This document shows positions 42,247 to 51,161 of a stretch of DNA of 59,557 bases, one piece after another (position 1 is the stretch's first letter; each line of letters opens with the position of its first letter). Position numbers and translations under genes: made by a program. Location of the stretch: contig JAYWHT010000033.1 in assembly GCA_043777595.1 (NCBI GenBank), forward strand, positions 1 through 59,557, read 5' to 3'. The notes under the pieces were generated by a model. That model was not told the origin of the DNA and ran no database searches. It worked only from the letters and a program-made list of their open reading frames with translations. Origin of the DNA: JAYVJH01 sp043777595 (GTDB taxonomy: Bacteria > Bacteroidota > Bacteroidia > Cytophagales > Spirosomataceae).

Positions 42247-42810
42247 ATGGACGTTTTCGTCATCAGACATACCCGAGTAGCCGTTGCCAAAGACGTTTGC
42301 TATGGCCAGCACAACGTACCGCTGGCCGATAGCTTTGAGGCCGAAGCAGCGGCATATCAAAGCCAATTACCGACCGACTTCGGTGCTGTTTTTTGCAGTC
42401 CGCTCAGTCGCTGTAAAATATTAGTCGATGCCTTACAATTAACTGACATTCAATACGACGACCGTTTGATGGAATATAACTTTGGCGACTGGGAAAACCA
42501 ACGATGGAACGACCTGCCGCAGGCAGCACTCAACGACTGGATGGCCGATTTTGTGAGCGTTCCAGCCCCAAATGGCGAAAACCTAAATCAGTTTTATGGA
42601 CGAGTGAGCCAGTTTATGGACGAACTCAGACGGCAAGACCACAAAAAAGTATTGATTGTAGCTCACTCAGGCATCGTTCGTTGTCTTTGGGCTTATTTGT
42701 TGGCAATACCTTTGGGCAATATGTTCAAAGTTCCTGTTGGTTTTGGCGAAGTTATGCACTTCAAGTTAGGCCAGTCGGCAGCTTTTGATAGTATTTTAAG
42801 AACTCAATAA
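42247..42810 (+). CDS. Histidine phosphatase superfamily protein (alpha-ribazole phosphatase-like)
   Basis: 187 residues from ATG 42247. The catalytic phosphohistidine motif is FVIRHTRVAV (RHG-like, here RHT). CSPLSRCKILVDAL, LMEYNFGDWE and VLIVAHSGIVRCL give the rest of the active site. It is closest in layout to CobC-type alpha-ribazole phosphatases, but no cobalamin genes are nearby except the siroheme-type cobA. A -7-like TAATTTTG lies at 42210-42217. The 42136 start is rejected as non-conserved. The dgkA-like gene follows after 3 nt. Confidence 0.82.
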   Translation: MDVFVIRHTRVAVAKDVCYGQHNVPLADSFEAEAAAYQSQLPTDFGAVFCSPLSRCKILVDALQLTDIQYDDRLMEYNFGDWENQRWNDLPQAALNDWMADFVSVPAPNGENLNQFYGRVSQFMDELRRQDHKKVLIVAHSGIVRCLWAYLLAIPLGNMFKVPVGFGEVMHFKLGQSAAFDSILRTQ

Positions 42811-42813
42811 TTT

Positions 42814-43188
42814 ATGATTAACATCAACAAAACACTCCGTAGTTTTAAGTTTGCATTGAGTGGCATTTTATATTTGTTCAAACACGAAAACAACGCACGG
42901 GTACATTTATTGGCAGCAGTTGTGGCTACGGGCCTGGGTTTTTGGTTCAAAATATCCTCGACCGAATGGTGCTTTGTTGTGCTTGCTATTGGTTTGGTGT
43001 CGGCGGCGGAGGCTTTTAACTCGGCTCTCGAAAAACTCTGCGATATGGTTGAGCCTGAGCAACACCCACAAATCAAGATTATCAAGGACGTAGCTGCTGG
43101 AGCAGTATTATTGACAGCTTTGGCAGCGGCGATAATAGGATTTATAGTTTTTGAAAATAAATTTTTAGATTTTTTTAATAATTTTTAA
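42814..43188 (+). CDS. dgkA: Diacylglycerol kinase family protein (DgkA/undecaprenol kinase)
   Basis: 124 residues with three membrane helices. Family motifs: FKFALSGILYLFKHENNARVHLLAA, the catalytic-site VSAAEAFNSALEKLCDMVEPEQHPQIKIIKDVAAGAVLL. It phosphorylates diacylglycerol or undecaprenol at the inner membrane. The gene starts 3 nt after the phosphatase stop, in one operon with it. The Lys/Asp and Glu of the EK...KD...A motif are all present. Confidence 0.93.
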   Translation: MININKTLRSFKFALSGILYLFKHENNARVHLLAAVVATGLGFWFKISSTEWCFVVLAIGLVSAAEAFNSALEKLCDMVEPEQHPQIKIIKDVAAGAVLLTALAAAIIGFIVFENKFLDFFNNF

Positions 43189-43333
43189 ATCATAAATAAC
43201 TGATATTTAGAAAGTTAAGTCAATATTAATTCACTCGTTTATTCACCAACTCTTAAATTATTCAAACGCCCATGCAACCTTTGTGTGGGCGTTTTGCATC
43301 TACCAATCAGAACAGCCACTCAACCTAAACTCA

Positions 43334-43897
43334 ATGACCCAAATTTTACAACTCATCGCTACCGAAAAGCAACTTGTCGAAGCCCTCAAACGGGGCGATG
43401 CCAAAGCACAGCGACAGTTGTACGATAGATATTCGCCGAGGCTATTGGCACTTTGTATGCGCTACATACAAAACGACATGGCCGCCGAAGATGTGATGAT
43501 TGAGGGATTTATGAAAATATTTGAAAAAATTGAACAGTACAAAGGCGATGGTAGTTTTGAAGGTTGGCTCAAGCGACTGATGACAAACGAAGCCTTGATG
43601 TATTTGAGAAGCCATAAAAAAATAGAAATAGAAATCGACAACAGCGAAGCGCAGTACACAATAAGCCACGAACACACAGATTCAAATCTTGAAACCGAAG
43701 AGCTGATGGCAATCATCGCTCAACTATCGACAGGCTACCGAACGGTTTTTTTGATGTATGCCGTTGAGGGGTTCTCTCATGCCGAAATTGCCAAAGAGTT
43801 GAGCATCACAGAAAGTACGTCAAAGTCGCAGTTGCATAGAGCCAGGGCAATATTACAAACAATGGTGCTGAACCAACAGTATAGAAGTGTGATGTGA
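43334..43897 (+). CDS. ECF-type RNA polymerase sigma factor
   Basis: 187 residues from ATG 43334 (MTQILQLIATEKQ). Region 2 has RDYD-like QRQLYDRYSPRLLALCMRYIQNDMAAEDVMIEGFMKIFEKI. Region 4 has YRTVFLMYAVEGFSHAEIAKELSITESTSKSQLHRARAIL, a helix-turn-helix for -35 DNA. It is followed by a membrane protein with an anti-sigma-like layout and an outer-membrane protein gene, making a regulator, inhibitor and target group. Target promoters are unknown. Confidence 0.9.
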   Translation: MTQILQLIATEKQLVEALKRGDAKAQRQLYDRYSPRLLALCMRYIQNDMAAEDVMIEGFMKIFEKIEQYKGDGSFEGWLKRLMTNEALMYLRSHKKIEIEIDNSEAQYTISHEHTDSNLETEELMAIIAQLSTGYRTVFLMYAVEGFSHAEIAKELSITESTSKSQLHRARAILQTMVLNQQYRSVM

Positions 43898-43919
43898 GTT
43901 GGAAATATAAAATCAGAAA

Positions 43920-44681
43920 ATGAAAAAAAAATCAATAGATAGCCTTTTTGCAGACAAACTACAACAAGCCGAAATCACCCCCCGTGAAGAAGCCTGGGCT
44001 AAGTTGCAAAATAAAATGGCCAAAAAAGAAAAGAAAATCGTCTGGCTACCATTCGCCAGATGGTCGGCGGCGGCGAGTTTGGTGTTGCTGGTTGGGGCAG
44101 GTGTTTGGTTTATAAATAGTCCCAAAAAGCAAGTTGGTGTAGAGCTGGCACAAACCAAGCCACAACCAAAGCCAGTTGCTGATAGCAAACCAAAGCCACT
44201 GCCAGAATCAATAGCATTGGTAAAAACAAGAGAAATACAGACCGCTGGCGATAGATTACTGAATGTAACGATTGGTAGTAAAACAATTACTCAAAACTCA
44301 AAACTCAAAATTCAAAACTACCCAGCACCGCAGCCCGAAATTATTATTGTCAAAAACGAAAAAACAAATATTGAATCAATAGAAAAGAAGACAGAGATAG
44401 TAGCACCAGAGCCAAAATTAGAAACAATCGCAGCCATTCAGCCAGTATCAAAACCAGAAAAAATAGTAAGATTAGAACTCACCGAACCAGTCGAACAGTT
44501 GCCCGAAGTAGCGGATATTAGCTCAGAAATAAGTTTATTGAGTAATATAGCCAAAGAAAAACGCATCAATAAAATATTCCGTCAGCTCAAAAACCTGAAG
44601 AACGGTGATGACATAGACTGGAAAGAAGTGGGTGTAAAATCCCCTAAATTATTAGCAAGACTAAACAGAAATCAAGATTAA
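43920..44681 (+). CDS. Putative anti-sigma factor-like membrane protein
   Basis: 253 residues. A cytosolic N-terminus (~40 residues, AEITPREEAWAKLQNKM) precedes one transmembrane helix (~50-66, WSAAASLVLLVGAGVWFI), then a long Pro/Lys/Gln-rich stalk (QPKPVADSKPKPLPES), and a helical C-terminus. The layout fits a Bacteroidota anti-sigma partner of the ECF gene just upstream (22 nt). No zinc-finger motif is seen, so the assignment rests on context. Confidence 0.6.
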   Translation: MKKKSIDSLFADKLQQAEITPREEAWAKLQNKMAKKEKKIVWLPFARWSAAASLVLLVGAGVWFINSPKKQVGVELAQTKPQPKPVADSKPKPLPESIALVKTREIQTAGDRLLNVTIGSKTITQNSKLKIQNYPAPQPEIIIVKNEKTNIESIEKKTEIVAPEPKLETIAAIQPVSKPEKIVRLELTEPVEQLPEVADISSEISLLSNIAKEKRINKIFRQLKNLKNGDDIDWKEVGVKSPKLLARLNRNQD

Positions 44682-44718
44682 AACACCAAACAATTACTAT
44701 TTTAAACAAAACATAGCC

Positions 44719-45885
44719 ATGAAAACTAAATCAATTATTGCAAGCACTTTTATTTTTTGTGCCAGTATCGCATCGGCCTTTGCCACTACCACAGCAGAGC
44801 CAAAAGACTCACTCATCGTTCAGTTTGGAAACAATACCAAAATGGTGATTCACTCAAAAGACAAGAGCGGAGTTATAAATCTCAACAAATACGACTTGAA
44901 CAAAATCGTAAAAGACATGGGGCTAACACTCGATACAGCCAACAAAGAAACGTTTTTGATTATCAATCGTGAAAACGGCAAAAAATACTTGAAAGACACC
45001 ATTCTTACCGTTACCAAAAACAAAGGACGTGTCAGTATTACTTTCAATGACTCAAAAAGTGATACAACTAAAACCAACAAAAACACATCTGGCACAGGTA
45101 ACGATGGCGCAAAAGTAGAGATGCGAGACGGCGGTGTGTATGTCAAGGACGGTGAAGAAGAAGTATATGTAGGCCGCAAAGGCGTACACGTCAAAGATGG
45201 TAAAGATAGCTACAGCGTCGGCCGTGAAAATCCGTTGGAGGGCAAAAACACGCCAAAACCCTACAAAAGCCCACGTCAGGGTTTTAATATTGCACTTGGT
45301 CTCAATGTATATGGCCAAAACAACGCACGGACTTATAAATCAGAAGATTATGACTTAAAAAATGGTTCGTCAAGATATGTTTCATTGGGCTGGACACGTG
45401 GCACGGCCATTGCAAAAGGCGAAAATGCCACACTCGGGCTGGACTTTGGAGTAGAATTTAGCTGGTACAATATGATGTTTGCAGGCAGCAGCGTAGCCAA
45501 AGAAAGCACCAACGGGGTTACGTTTCCCGATTATATGGCCGATGGCAAACCTTATGAATTGAGCAAAAGTAAATTGACGGCCAGTTATATTAACTTGTCG
45601 CTCATGCCCACTGTCAAGTTCAAAACTGGTACCATTACTTACCTCAGCGGTGGGGTGTATGCAGGTTACAGAATTGGCGGCTACACCAAAACGAAAAGAG
45701 CAGGTAATGGCGAAAAAGAGAAAATGAAAGGCAATTTTTCGCTCAACGACTTCCGTTATGGATTGGGGCTTGAAGTAGGTCTCAGAAACTTCCCAGACCT
45801 GTTTGTACAATACGACCTCAATGACCTCTACCAAGCCAACAAAGGGCCGGGTGTCAGAATGGTAAGTTTTGGAATCAGACTTTAA
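44719..45885 (+). CDS. Outer-membrane beta-barrel protein with repeated VxVGRKG/VKDG strands
   Basis: 388 residues. Signal peptide MKTKSIIASTFIFCASIASAFA. Residues ~130-175 hold short, related beta strands (GGVYVKDGEEEVYVG, RKGVHVKDGKDSYSVG). The C-terminal ~190 residues are a barrel of the porin/opacity type with a final aromatic-rich strand. It closes the sigma/anti-sigma group and is probably its regulated output. Function unknown. Confidence 0.7.
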   Translation: MKTKSIIASTFIFCASIASAFATTTAEPKDSLIVQFGNNTKMVIHSKDKSGVINLNKYDLNKIVKDMGLTLDTANKETFLIINRENGKKYLKDTILTVTKNKGRVSITFNDSKSDTTKTNKNTSGTGNDGAKVEMRDGGVYVKDGEEEVYVGRKGVHVKDGKDSYSVGRENPLEGKNTPKPYKSPRQGFNIALGLNVYGQNNARTYKSEDYDLKNGSSRYVSLGWTRGTAIAKGENATLGLDFGVEFSWYNMMFAGSSVAKESTNGVTFPDYMADGKPYELSKSKLTASYINLSLMPTVKFKTGTITYLSGGVYAGYRIGGYTKTKRAGNGEKEKMKGNFSLNDFRYGLGLEVGLRNFPDLFVQYDLNDLYQANKGPGVRMVSFGIRL

Positions 45886-45905
45886 AATCGTTGTGAATTA
45901 CTTAA

Positions 45906-45950
45906 AAAATAGCGGCATCATCACTCAAAGTAATGGTGTCGCTATTTTTT
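45906..45950 (+). terminator. Terminator after the sigma/OMP operon
   Basis: AAAATAGCGGCATCATCACT pairs with AGTAATGGTGTCGCTATTTT (with G-U pairs), followed by a T-run to 45950. It lies 20 nt after the OMP stop. Confidence 0.8.
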
Positions 45951-45977
45951 GGTTTCATGTTTCTACACTTTTTTGTT

Positions 45978-45985
45978 TACTTTTG
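45978..45985 (+). promoter_or_regulatory. Putative -7 box of the PorP/SprF gene
   Basis: TACTTTTG, 16 nt upstream of the start. The nearest TTTG (45948-45951) is 26 nt away, a little far. Confidence 0.35.
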
Positions 45986-46001
45986 AGCAAAAATAACGGC
46001 T

Positions 46002-46991
46002 ATGTCAAAAAAGTGGAGGTGCTGGGGTCTGGCTTTGGTTTGGGCAAATGCTTTTGCCCAACAAAAACCACAATATAGCCAATACCTACAAAATAATTTT
46101 TTGATAAATCCGGCCATTGCAGGTATTGAAAACTATGCCGACATGAGGCTGGGCTACCGTCGGCAGTGGCTTGGCCTTACGTCATCGCCTACAACCTATT
46201 ACTTGACGGCACATTTGCCCATTGGCAACGACGATTTTGAGCCTCAAACGGCCACTCCACGATTTGCATCGTCTCGCCGTCAAAATTTCACAATCCCCGA
46301 CCAACATCTTGGCCTTGGCTTGTCTGTTGTCAGAGACCAAGCTGGGCCGCTTTCTGTTTCTACTTTTAATGTTGCGGCAGCTTATCATTATCCTGTTGCC
46401 GATGGCTGGCAGATTAGTGCTGGTGTAGCTGCGGGGTTTAGTCAGTTTGTTATCAATTTTGATAATATTCGCCTCGCCAACCCAACCGACCCGCTGCTGT
46501 CGCAGGGAAGCCTTAGTGTTTTTCGGCCTGACTTAAATGTAGGTTTGTGGGTTTATTCTTCTCATTTTTTTGCGGGGCTGTCGATTCAGCAACTTGCGGC
46601 AGGGGCATTGAAGTTCAGAGGCAATGGCCAAGAGTGGACGGGTATGCTCGTGCCTCATTATTTTTTGACACTCGGCCATAAATTAGAAATCACCGATGAG
46701 TGGGCTTTTGTGCCTTCGGTATTATTCAAAAAAATCAAAAATGCTCCGCTGTCCTTTGACCTTAACCTAAAAATAGACTATCAAAATCAGTTTTGGGGTG
46801 CGCTGTCTTATCGCAATCAAGATGCGCTAATGGTTTTGTTGGGTGTTCGGCCTCGTTCTGCTTTCAGCGTGGGCTATGTTTATGAGTACCCTCTTTCCAA
46901 GAGATTTGCCACAACTGGCTCGCACGAAATCGTAATTGGCTACACCATTGGCGCACAGATACAGTCGGTATTGCCACGTAATTTTTGGTAA
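46002..46991 (+). CDS. PorP/SprF-family T9SS outer-membrane protein
   Basis: 329 residues. Signal peptide MSKKWRCWGLALVWANAFAQ. The family start QKPQYSQYLQNNFLINPAIAGIENYADMRLGYRRQW is diagnostic; a beta-barrel with many aromatic strands follows. PorP/SprF proteins help T9SS export surface proteins. No SprE/PorE or SprF substrate gene is next to it. It is convergent with the SGNH hydrolase (2 nt between stops). Confidence 0.88.
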   Translation: MSKKWRCWGLALVWANAFAQQKPQYSQYLQNNFLINPAIAGIENYADMRLGYRRQWLGLTSSPTTYYLTAHLPIGNDDFEPQTATPRFASSRRQNFTIPDQHLGLGLSVVRDQAGPLSVSTFNVAAAYHYPVADGWQISAGVAAGFSQFVINFDNIRLANPTDPLLSQGSLSVFRPDLNVGLWVYSSHFFAGLSIQQLAAGALKFRGNGQEWTGMLVPHYFLTLGHKLEITDEWAFVPSVLFKKIKNAPLSFDLNLKIDYQNQFWGALSYRNQDALMVLLGVRPRSAFSVGYVYEYPLSKRFATTGSHEIVIGYTIGAQIQSVLPRNFW

Positions 46992-46993
46992 AA

Positions 46994-47671
46994 TTATTGG
47001 GGCAATAATTTTGTCATTTCGTCTGCTACCAACTGATTGCCAGCCTCGTTTAAATGCACACGGTCGGTTGTCAAAATGCCCGATTCTTTGTTGTCTGGAT
47101 TATTTTTGAGATTGTAGTCCAAAAATATTTTTCTCAAATCGCATACTGGCAGGTTTTGTTTTTGGGCAATATTTCTAATTATTTGCGAGTATTTATTCAA
47201 ATCGCCATCTTGCTGATTTGAGTGGTCGGTTTTTTCGCCAATCACGGCAGGCGTACAAACAATCACTTTGGCGTTGGCAGCTTGTATTTTTTTGATGAGA
47301 GCTTCATAAAACTTCGCAAACTTGTCGGCATCTGTGCCTGTGCCAGAGGTATTTTTGTGCCAAACATCGTTTACGCCCACATACAAAAACACAACATCGG
47401 GCTGTTTGGCGAGTACGTCATCGTCTAAGCGCAAAAACAAATCATATACTTTATTGCCACCAATGCCAGCCCCCACCAATTCGTAGCGGTCTTTGAGGTT
47501 GTTTTTGGCTAAACTTTCGCCTATTTTGGTAATGTAGCCACCCTTGTTTACACCAGCCTGTGTGATAGAATCGCCAAAGAAAATAACTTTCAGGGGTTTT
47601 TCAGACCCAGCCGCCGCAATTAACGGCAGCGACAAACAACTGATTTTGAGGTAACGGAGTAGTTTTTTCAT
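46994..47671 (-). CDS. Secreted SGNH/GDSL hydrolase
   Basis: 225 residues. Weak signal peptide (LKISCLSLPLIAAAGS). Catalytic blocks: I GDSITQAG (Ser), II GIGG, III GVND, V DRVHLNEAG (Asp and His). A secreted esterase or lipase acting on an unknown ester, perhaps on carbohydrate. It is a single gene. Confidence 0.87.
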   Translation of the reverse strand: MKKLLRYLKISCLSLPLIAAAGSEKPLKVIFFGDSITQAGVNKGGYITKIGESLAKNNLKDRYELVGAGIGGNKVYDLFLRLDDDVLAKQPDVVFLYVGVNDVWHKNTSGTGTDADKFAKFYEALIKKIQAANAKVIVCTPAVIGEKTDHSNQQDGDLNKYSQIIRNIAQKQNLPVCDLRKIFLDYNLKNNPDNKESGILTTDRVHLNEAGNQLVADEMTKLLPQ

Positions 47672-47746
47672 TCGGGTAAATTTGTAGTAATATTTATTGA
47701 AACAACTTATTTTTATTTTATTTTTTTAATTCTATTTGAAAAATCA

Positions 47747-47754
47747 TATCTTTG
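47747..47754 (+). promoter_or_regulatory. -7 box of the small basic protein gene
   Basis: TATCTTTG, an exact TAnnTTTG match, 29 nt upstream of the ATG at 47784. A TTTG lies only 8 nt upstream, so the -33 element is unclear. Confidence 0.45.
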
Positions 47755-47783
47755 TGCCTCAATTCAGAAAATTAACTAAGACA

Positions 47784-47945
47784 ATGGCAGTAACAGAATT
47801 TAAGCGTAAAGCCCGTCGCAACGTGGCACGCCCAGTAAACAAGCTACAAGTAATCAAGCAATTACTCTGGAAGCCAGAAATCAAGAAAGTAGATATTGAG
47901 GCCATCAAAGCCAGTTTCGAGGCCAACAAAGTAGCTGCGAAATAG
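47784..47945 (+). CDS. Small basic conserved protein, unknown
   Basis: 53 residues (MAVTEFKRKARRNVAR...). The first 16 residues contain seven basic amino acids; the rest (NKLQVIKQLLWKPEIKKVDIEAIKASFEANKV) is likely helical. The composition suggests nucleic acid or ribosome binding. I believe this small family occurs in many Bacteroidota, but I recognise no assigned function. The reading frame extends upstream to 47736, but ATG 47784 has the promoter at the right distance. A very strong terminator follows. Confidence 0.75.
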   Translation: MAVTEFKRKARRNVARPVNKLQVIKQLLWKPEIKKVDIEAIKASFEANKVAAK

Positions 47946-47955
47946 ATATTGAATG

Positions 47956-48018
47956 AATGTGCAAGTACGGGGGGGGTCATATTAAAAAATAGTGTGAACC
48001 ACCCCGTACTTGCACATT
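47956..48018. terminator. 17-bp stem bidirectional terminator
   Basis: AATGTGCAAGTACGGGG (47956-47972) pairs perfectly with CCCCGTACTTGCACATT (48002-48018) around a 29-nt loop that can itself pair partly. It separates the small basic protein and the convergent membrane protein gene. Confidence 0.8.
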
Positions 48019-48035
48019 TTACTGTTTCTGTGCTA

Positions 48036-48398
48036 CTATTCTTTGTCTTCCTTCCCAATCTTCTTGTCAATTTTCTTTTTAAGTTTGGCCTCCATTTCTT
48101 TTTGGAGTCGCTTTATATCCCTTCTCATTTCTTGACGGTAAATTGTCTGTGTCTTGAAAATAATGGCCTGCCCAAAAGCAACTATCCCACCATTAACTAA
48201 TATCAAGCTGTAAGTCCCCATCAGAAACCAGCGCGTGAAAGGCTCGTTTTGGTGCATCATTTGGCCAGCTTCGTTAAAAATACACAAGCCTGCACCAATC
48301 AGTATCAACCCCAAAGGAGCCAATATCAGCCATTTGGTACGGGCTGTCATGTTCTTAACAATTTGTTTGCCGGGAGGTTTGCCTGTTTTGGGTATCAT
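48036..48398 (-). CDS. Small two-helix membrane protein, unknown
   Basis: 120 residues. Two transmembrane helices (~23-41 WLILAPLGLILIGAGLCIF and ~60-80 MGTYSLILVNGGIVAFGQAI), then a strongly basic, helical C-terminal tail (residues ~90-120: RRDIKRLQKEMEAKLKKKIDKKIG). I recognise no family. It lies 21 nt downstream of the RidA gene on the same strand. Confidence 0.65.
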   Translation of the reverse strand: MIPKTGKPPGKQIVKNMTARTKWLILAPLGLILIGAGLCIFNEAGQMMHQNEPFTRWFLMGTYSLILVNGGIVAFGQAIIFKTQTIYRQEMRRDIKRLQKEMEAKLKKKIDKKIGKEDKE

Positions 48399-48418
48399 TT
48401 GTTTTTTATTCCAAGTAC

Positions 48419-48805
48419 TTAAATAACCGCTATCACCGAAATTTCCACATTTACGTCTTTTGGTAGCCGAGATACTTCAACAGTTTCACGAGCGGGAAAA
48501 TTATCGGTAAAGAAATGGCCATAAATTTCGTTCACAGCCGCAAAGTTACCCATGTCTTTCAAGAATATACTCGTCTTGACAATATTTTGAAAACTTACCC
48601 CTGCGGCTTCCAGCACAGCTCCAACGTTGAGCATCACTTGTTTGGTTTCTTGATAAATATCTTCGTTTATTATGCTGTTAGTTTGGGGGTTTAGCGCAAT
48701 TTGACCAGACACAAAAAGCATATTGTTGGCAATAACCGCTTGAGAGTAAGGGCCAATGGGAGCAGGGGCATTTGTAGTGAAAACTACTTTTTTAGATGGA
48801 ATCAT
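48419..48805 (-). CDS. ridA: RidA-family enamine/imine deaminase
   Basis: 128 residues, normal for the trimeric YjgF/RidA family. Conserved features: APAPIGPYSQAVIANNMLFVSGQIALNP, the Arg in ARETVEVSRLPKDVNVEISVIA, and NVGAVLEAAGVSFQNIVKTSIFLKDMGNF. It releases ammonia from reactive 2-aminoacrylate intermediates. A downstream small membrane protein gene follows on the same strand. Confidence 0.93.
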   Translation of the reverse strand: MIPSKKVVFTTNAPAPIGPYSQAVIANNMLFVSGQIALNPQTNSIINEDIYQETKQVMLNVGAVLEAAGVSFQNIVKTSIFLKDMGNFAAVNEIYGHFFTDNFPARETVEVSRLPKDVNVEISVIAVI

Positions 48806-49073
48806 AATTGTTTGTAAATAAATTGAGCGATAAAATTAGACATAAAATTAGAAAAAAAACAGTTTGGCAAAATTATTGTTATACAGAAACGTGTAGATGT
48901 GTAACAATTCAGTAAAATTCTATTATTTTTGAGGCCGAATCATAATTTTTGTACTCATTCTGTCGTTATCACGTCTCAATGGGGAATCCAGTCAAATATT
49001 TTTCCTTTATCCGTTATACAATTTCTTAAATAAAATCGTTTTTACACTGATTTTGAATTTAATAGTAAAAACT

Positions 49074-50192
49074 ATGAACAAAAAAGCATTTTTGAGTTTG
49101 GCCACCAAAGGCATCTGGATAGTATTTACTGTCTTTTTGCTTCAAAGCTGTGGTATGTTTAGCAAAAACAAAGGCGGCAAAAGCGGCGGTAGCAGTGGTG
49201 GCAAAAAAGGTAGCAAGTCTGCCAAAAAAGTAAAGAAAGACATCGGTGTCAGATCAGGTGAAATCATAGCGACTTCTCGCCCAGGCTACAAGCAAGACAC
49301 GCCCTATGGTATGGTCTTGATTCCGTCTGGCTCATTTATGATGGGACAAGCCGATGAAGACGTAGCCGCCACACAGGTAAACTTCAATCGCCGAGTAACG
49401 ATTAGCTCGTTTTATATGGACGAGACCGAAATTACCAACCACGAATACCGCCAGTTTGTCAATGCCCTCATGGTTGACTCACTTTCTGTGCTGGGCGAGG
49501 AAGAAATTATGAGTAAATACTACCCCGACACAACCGTTTGGCGTAAAGATTTTACATACCACAATGGCGACCCAATGTTGGAGTATTATTATTCGCACCC
49601 AGCCTTTGACACTTATCCCGTAGTAGGTGTGAGCTGGAAAGCTGCCCGCTATTTTTCTGACTGGCGGTCGAACCTTTATAATGACTACCGTACCAAAGAG
49701 GGGCAGTTTCGCTCACCGAAGTTTAGACTTCCTACCGAAGCAGAATGGGAGTGGGCAGCACGTGGTGGCCGCTCGTCAGCCAAATATCCGTGGGGCAATC
49801 CTTATGTTGCCAATGGTAAAGGGTGTTATTTGGCCAATTTCAAACCACAACGAGGCAACTACGATGCCGATGGCTACCCATACACTGCTCCAGCCAATGC
49901 CTACAACGCCAACGACTACAACCTGTACAACATGGCTGGAAACGTAGCCGAGTGGACACTTGATGCGTTTGCCGATAACTCAACAGTACTCAACTGGGAC
50001 ATGAACCCCAAAAACGACAATGCCGACGAGCCTCGCAAAATAGTACGTGGTGGTTCTTGGAAAGACGTAAGCTACTACCTCGAAACAGGTACACGTGCTT
50101 GGGAAATGGAAGATGCCAAGCGTTCTTACATTGGTTTCCGTTGCGTAGTCGATAATCTATCAGGTCGTGCAGCATCTGCCCGTCGCAAATAA
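49074..50192 (+). CDS. gldK: Gliding/T9SS lipoprotein GldK
   Basis: 372 residues from ATG 49074 (the longer frame begins at 49053). Lipobox LLQSCGMF. A formylglycine-generating-enzyme-like fold spans nearly the whole mature part: GMVLIPSGSFMMGQ, FYMDETEITNHEYRQF, YPVVGVSWKAARYFSDW, RLPTEAEWEWAARGG, NLYNMAGNVAEWTLDAF and the final YIGFRCVV. With GldN it forms the outer-membrane/periplasmic ring of T9SS. First gene of gldKLMN. A TATTTTTG box at 48924-48931 is a possible distant promoter. Confidence 0.94.
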   Translation: MNKKAFLSLATKGIWIVFTVFLLQSCGMFSKNKGGKSGGSSGGKKGSKSAKKVKKDIGVRSGEIIATSRPGYKQDTPYGMVLIPSGSFMMGQADEDVAATQVNFNRRVTISSFYMDETEITNHEYRQFVNALMVDSLSVLGEEEIMSKYYPDTTVWRKDFTYHNGDPMLEYYYSHPAFDTYPVVGVSWKAARYFSDWRSNLYNDYRTKEGQFRSPKFRLPTEAEWEWAARGGRSSAKYPWGNPYVANGKGCYLANFKPQRGNYDADGYPYTAPANAYNANDYNLYNMAGNVAEWTLDAFADNSTVLNWDMNPKNDNADEPRKIVRGGSWKDVSYYLETGTRAWEMEDAKRSYIGFRCVVDNLSGRAASARRK

Positions 50193-50281
50193 CAATTTAT
50201 CTTAATCTTTTTATAAAGCCGCCAAGCTGTGGCTCTCGCATTTTATTTATAATTCAAAAACAAATCATTTTTTATTTCGTC

Positions 50282-51082
50282 ATGGCACAAAAGCAAAGTA
50301 GTTTCTGGACAAAAATAGTACCAACCTTTTATAGCGTTGGAGCAGCAGTAGTAATCGTTGGGGCATGGGCCAAAATTATGCACATCGAGGGTGCGGGTAC
50401 ATTCCTAACAGTAGGGCTTCTGGCCGAAGCAGTTATCTTTTTGTTATATGCCATACAGAGTTTCAAATTTCCAGCCGAAGAATATCAGTGGGAAAAAGTA
50501 TATCCAGAATTGGCCGATGGAGCAGCACCAGTAACACGCTCAGGCGAAGCCCCAGGCAAAGGCTTGACAGCCAACATGGACAAAATGCTGGCCGATGCCA
50601 AAATCTCACCAGATATTTTTGACAGTCTGGGCAAAGGCTTCAAGTCTTTGACCGACTCAGTCTCTAAAATTGGTGATATTACCGATGCAACCGTTGCCAC
50701 CAAAGAATATTCGACAAACGTAAAACAAGCCTCTGGAGCTATTACCGAAATGAACAAGTCTTATGGAGTGGCCATCGGGGCTATGTCGTCAATGGCCGAT
50801 GCTACCAAAGACTCGCAGCAATACCGTGAGCAGTTTACCAAAGTTACCAAAAACATGGGTGCACTCAACGCCGTATATGAATTGGAATTGCAAGACACAA
50901 CCAAGCACCTCAAAGCGATGAACGCCTTTTATGGTAACCTCACCTCAGCCATGGACAATATGGCCGATGCCTCGAAAGAATCGCAGCAGTTCAAGAGCCA
51001 AATGACCAAACTCACTACCAACATTACATCGTTGAACAGCGTATATGGTAATATGCTGACAGCCATGAGAGGAGGCCAGTAG
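50282..51082 (+). CDS. gldL: Gliding/T9SS motor protein GldL
   Basis: 266 residues. Two N-terminal transmembrane helices (~14-31 and ~39-60: FYSVGAAVVIVGAWAKIM and FLTVGLLAEAVIFLLYAIQ) with the conserved Glu that carries protons (in helix 2, LLAEAVIF). A long cytoplasmic tail of helical repeats (SMADATKDSQQYREQFTKVTKNMGALN, DNMADASKESQQFKSQMTKLTTNITSLN) follows. It forms the inner-membrane rotary motor of T9SS with GldM. It lies 89 nt after gldK and 79 nt before gldM. Confidence 0.95.
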   Translation: MAQKQSSFWTKIVPTFYSVGAAVVIVGAWAKIMHIEGAGTFLTVGLLAEAVIFLLYAIQSFKFPAEEYQWEKVYPELADGAAPVTRSGEAPGKGLTANMDKMLADAKISPDIFDSLGKGFKSLTDSVSKIGDITDATVATKEYSTNVKQASGAITEMNKSYGVAIGAMSSMADATKDSQQYREQFTKVTKNMGALNAVYELELQDTTKHLKAMNAFYGNLTSAMDNMADASKESQQFKSQMTKLTTNITSLNSVYGNMLTAMRGGQ

Positions 51083-51161
51083 TCGTTCATTAGTCGATTG
51101 CCAGATTATTGTTCTTTAATTGGCACAATTCACAATTTATAATACATAATAAAATAAAGAT

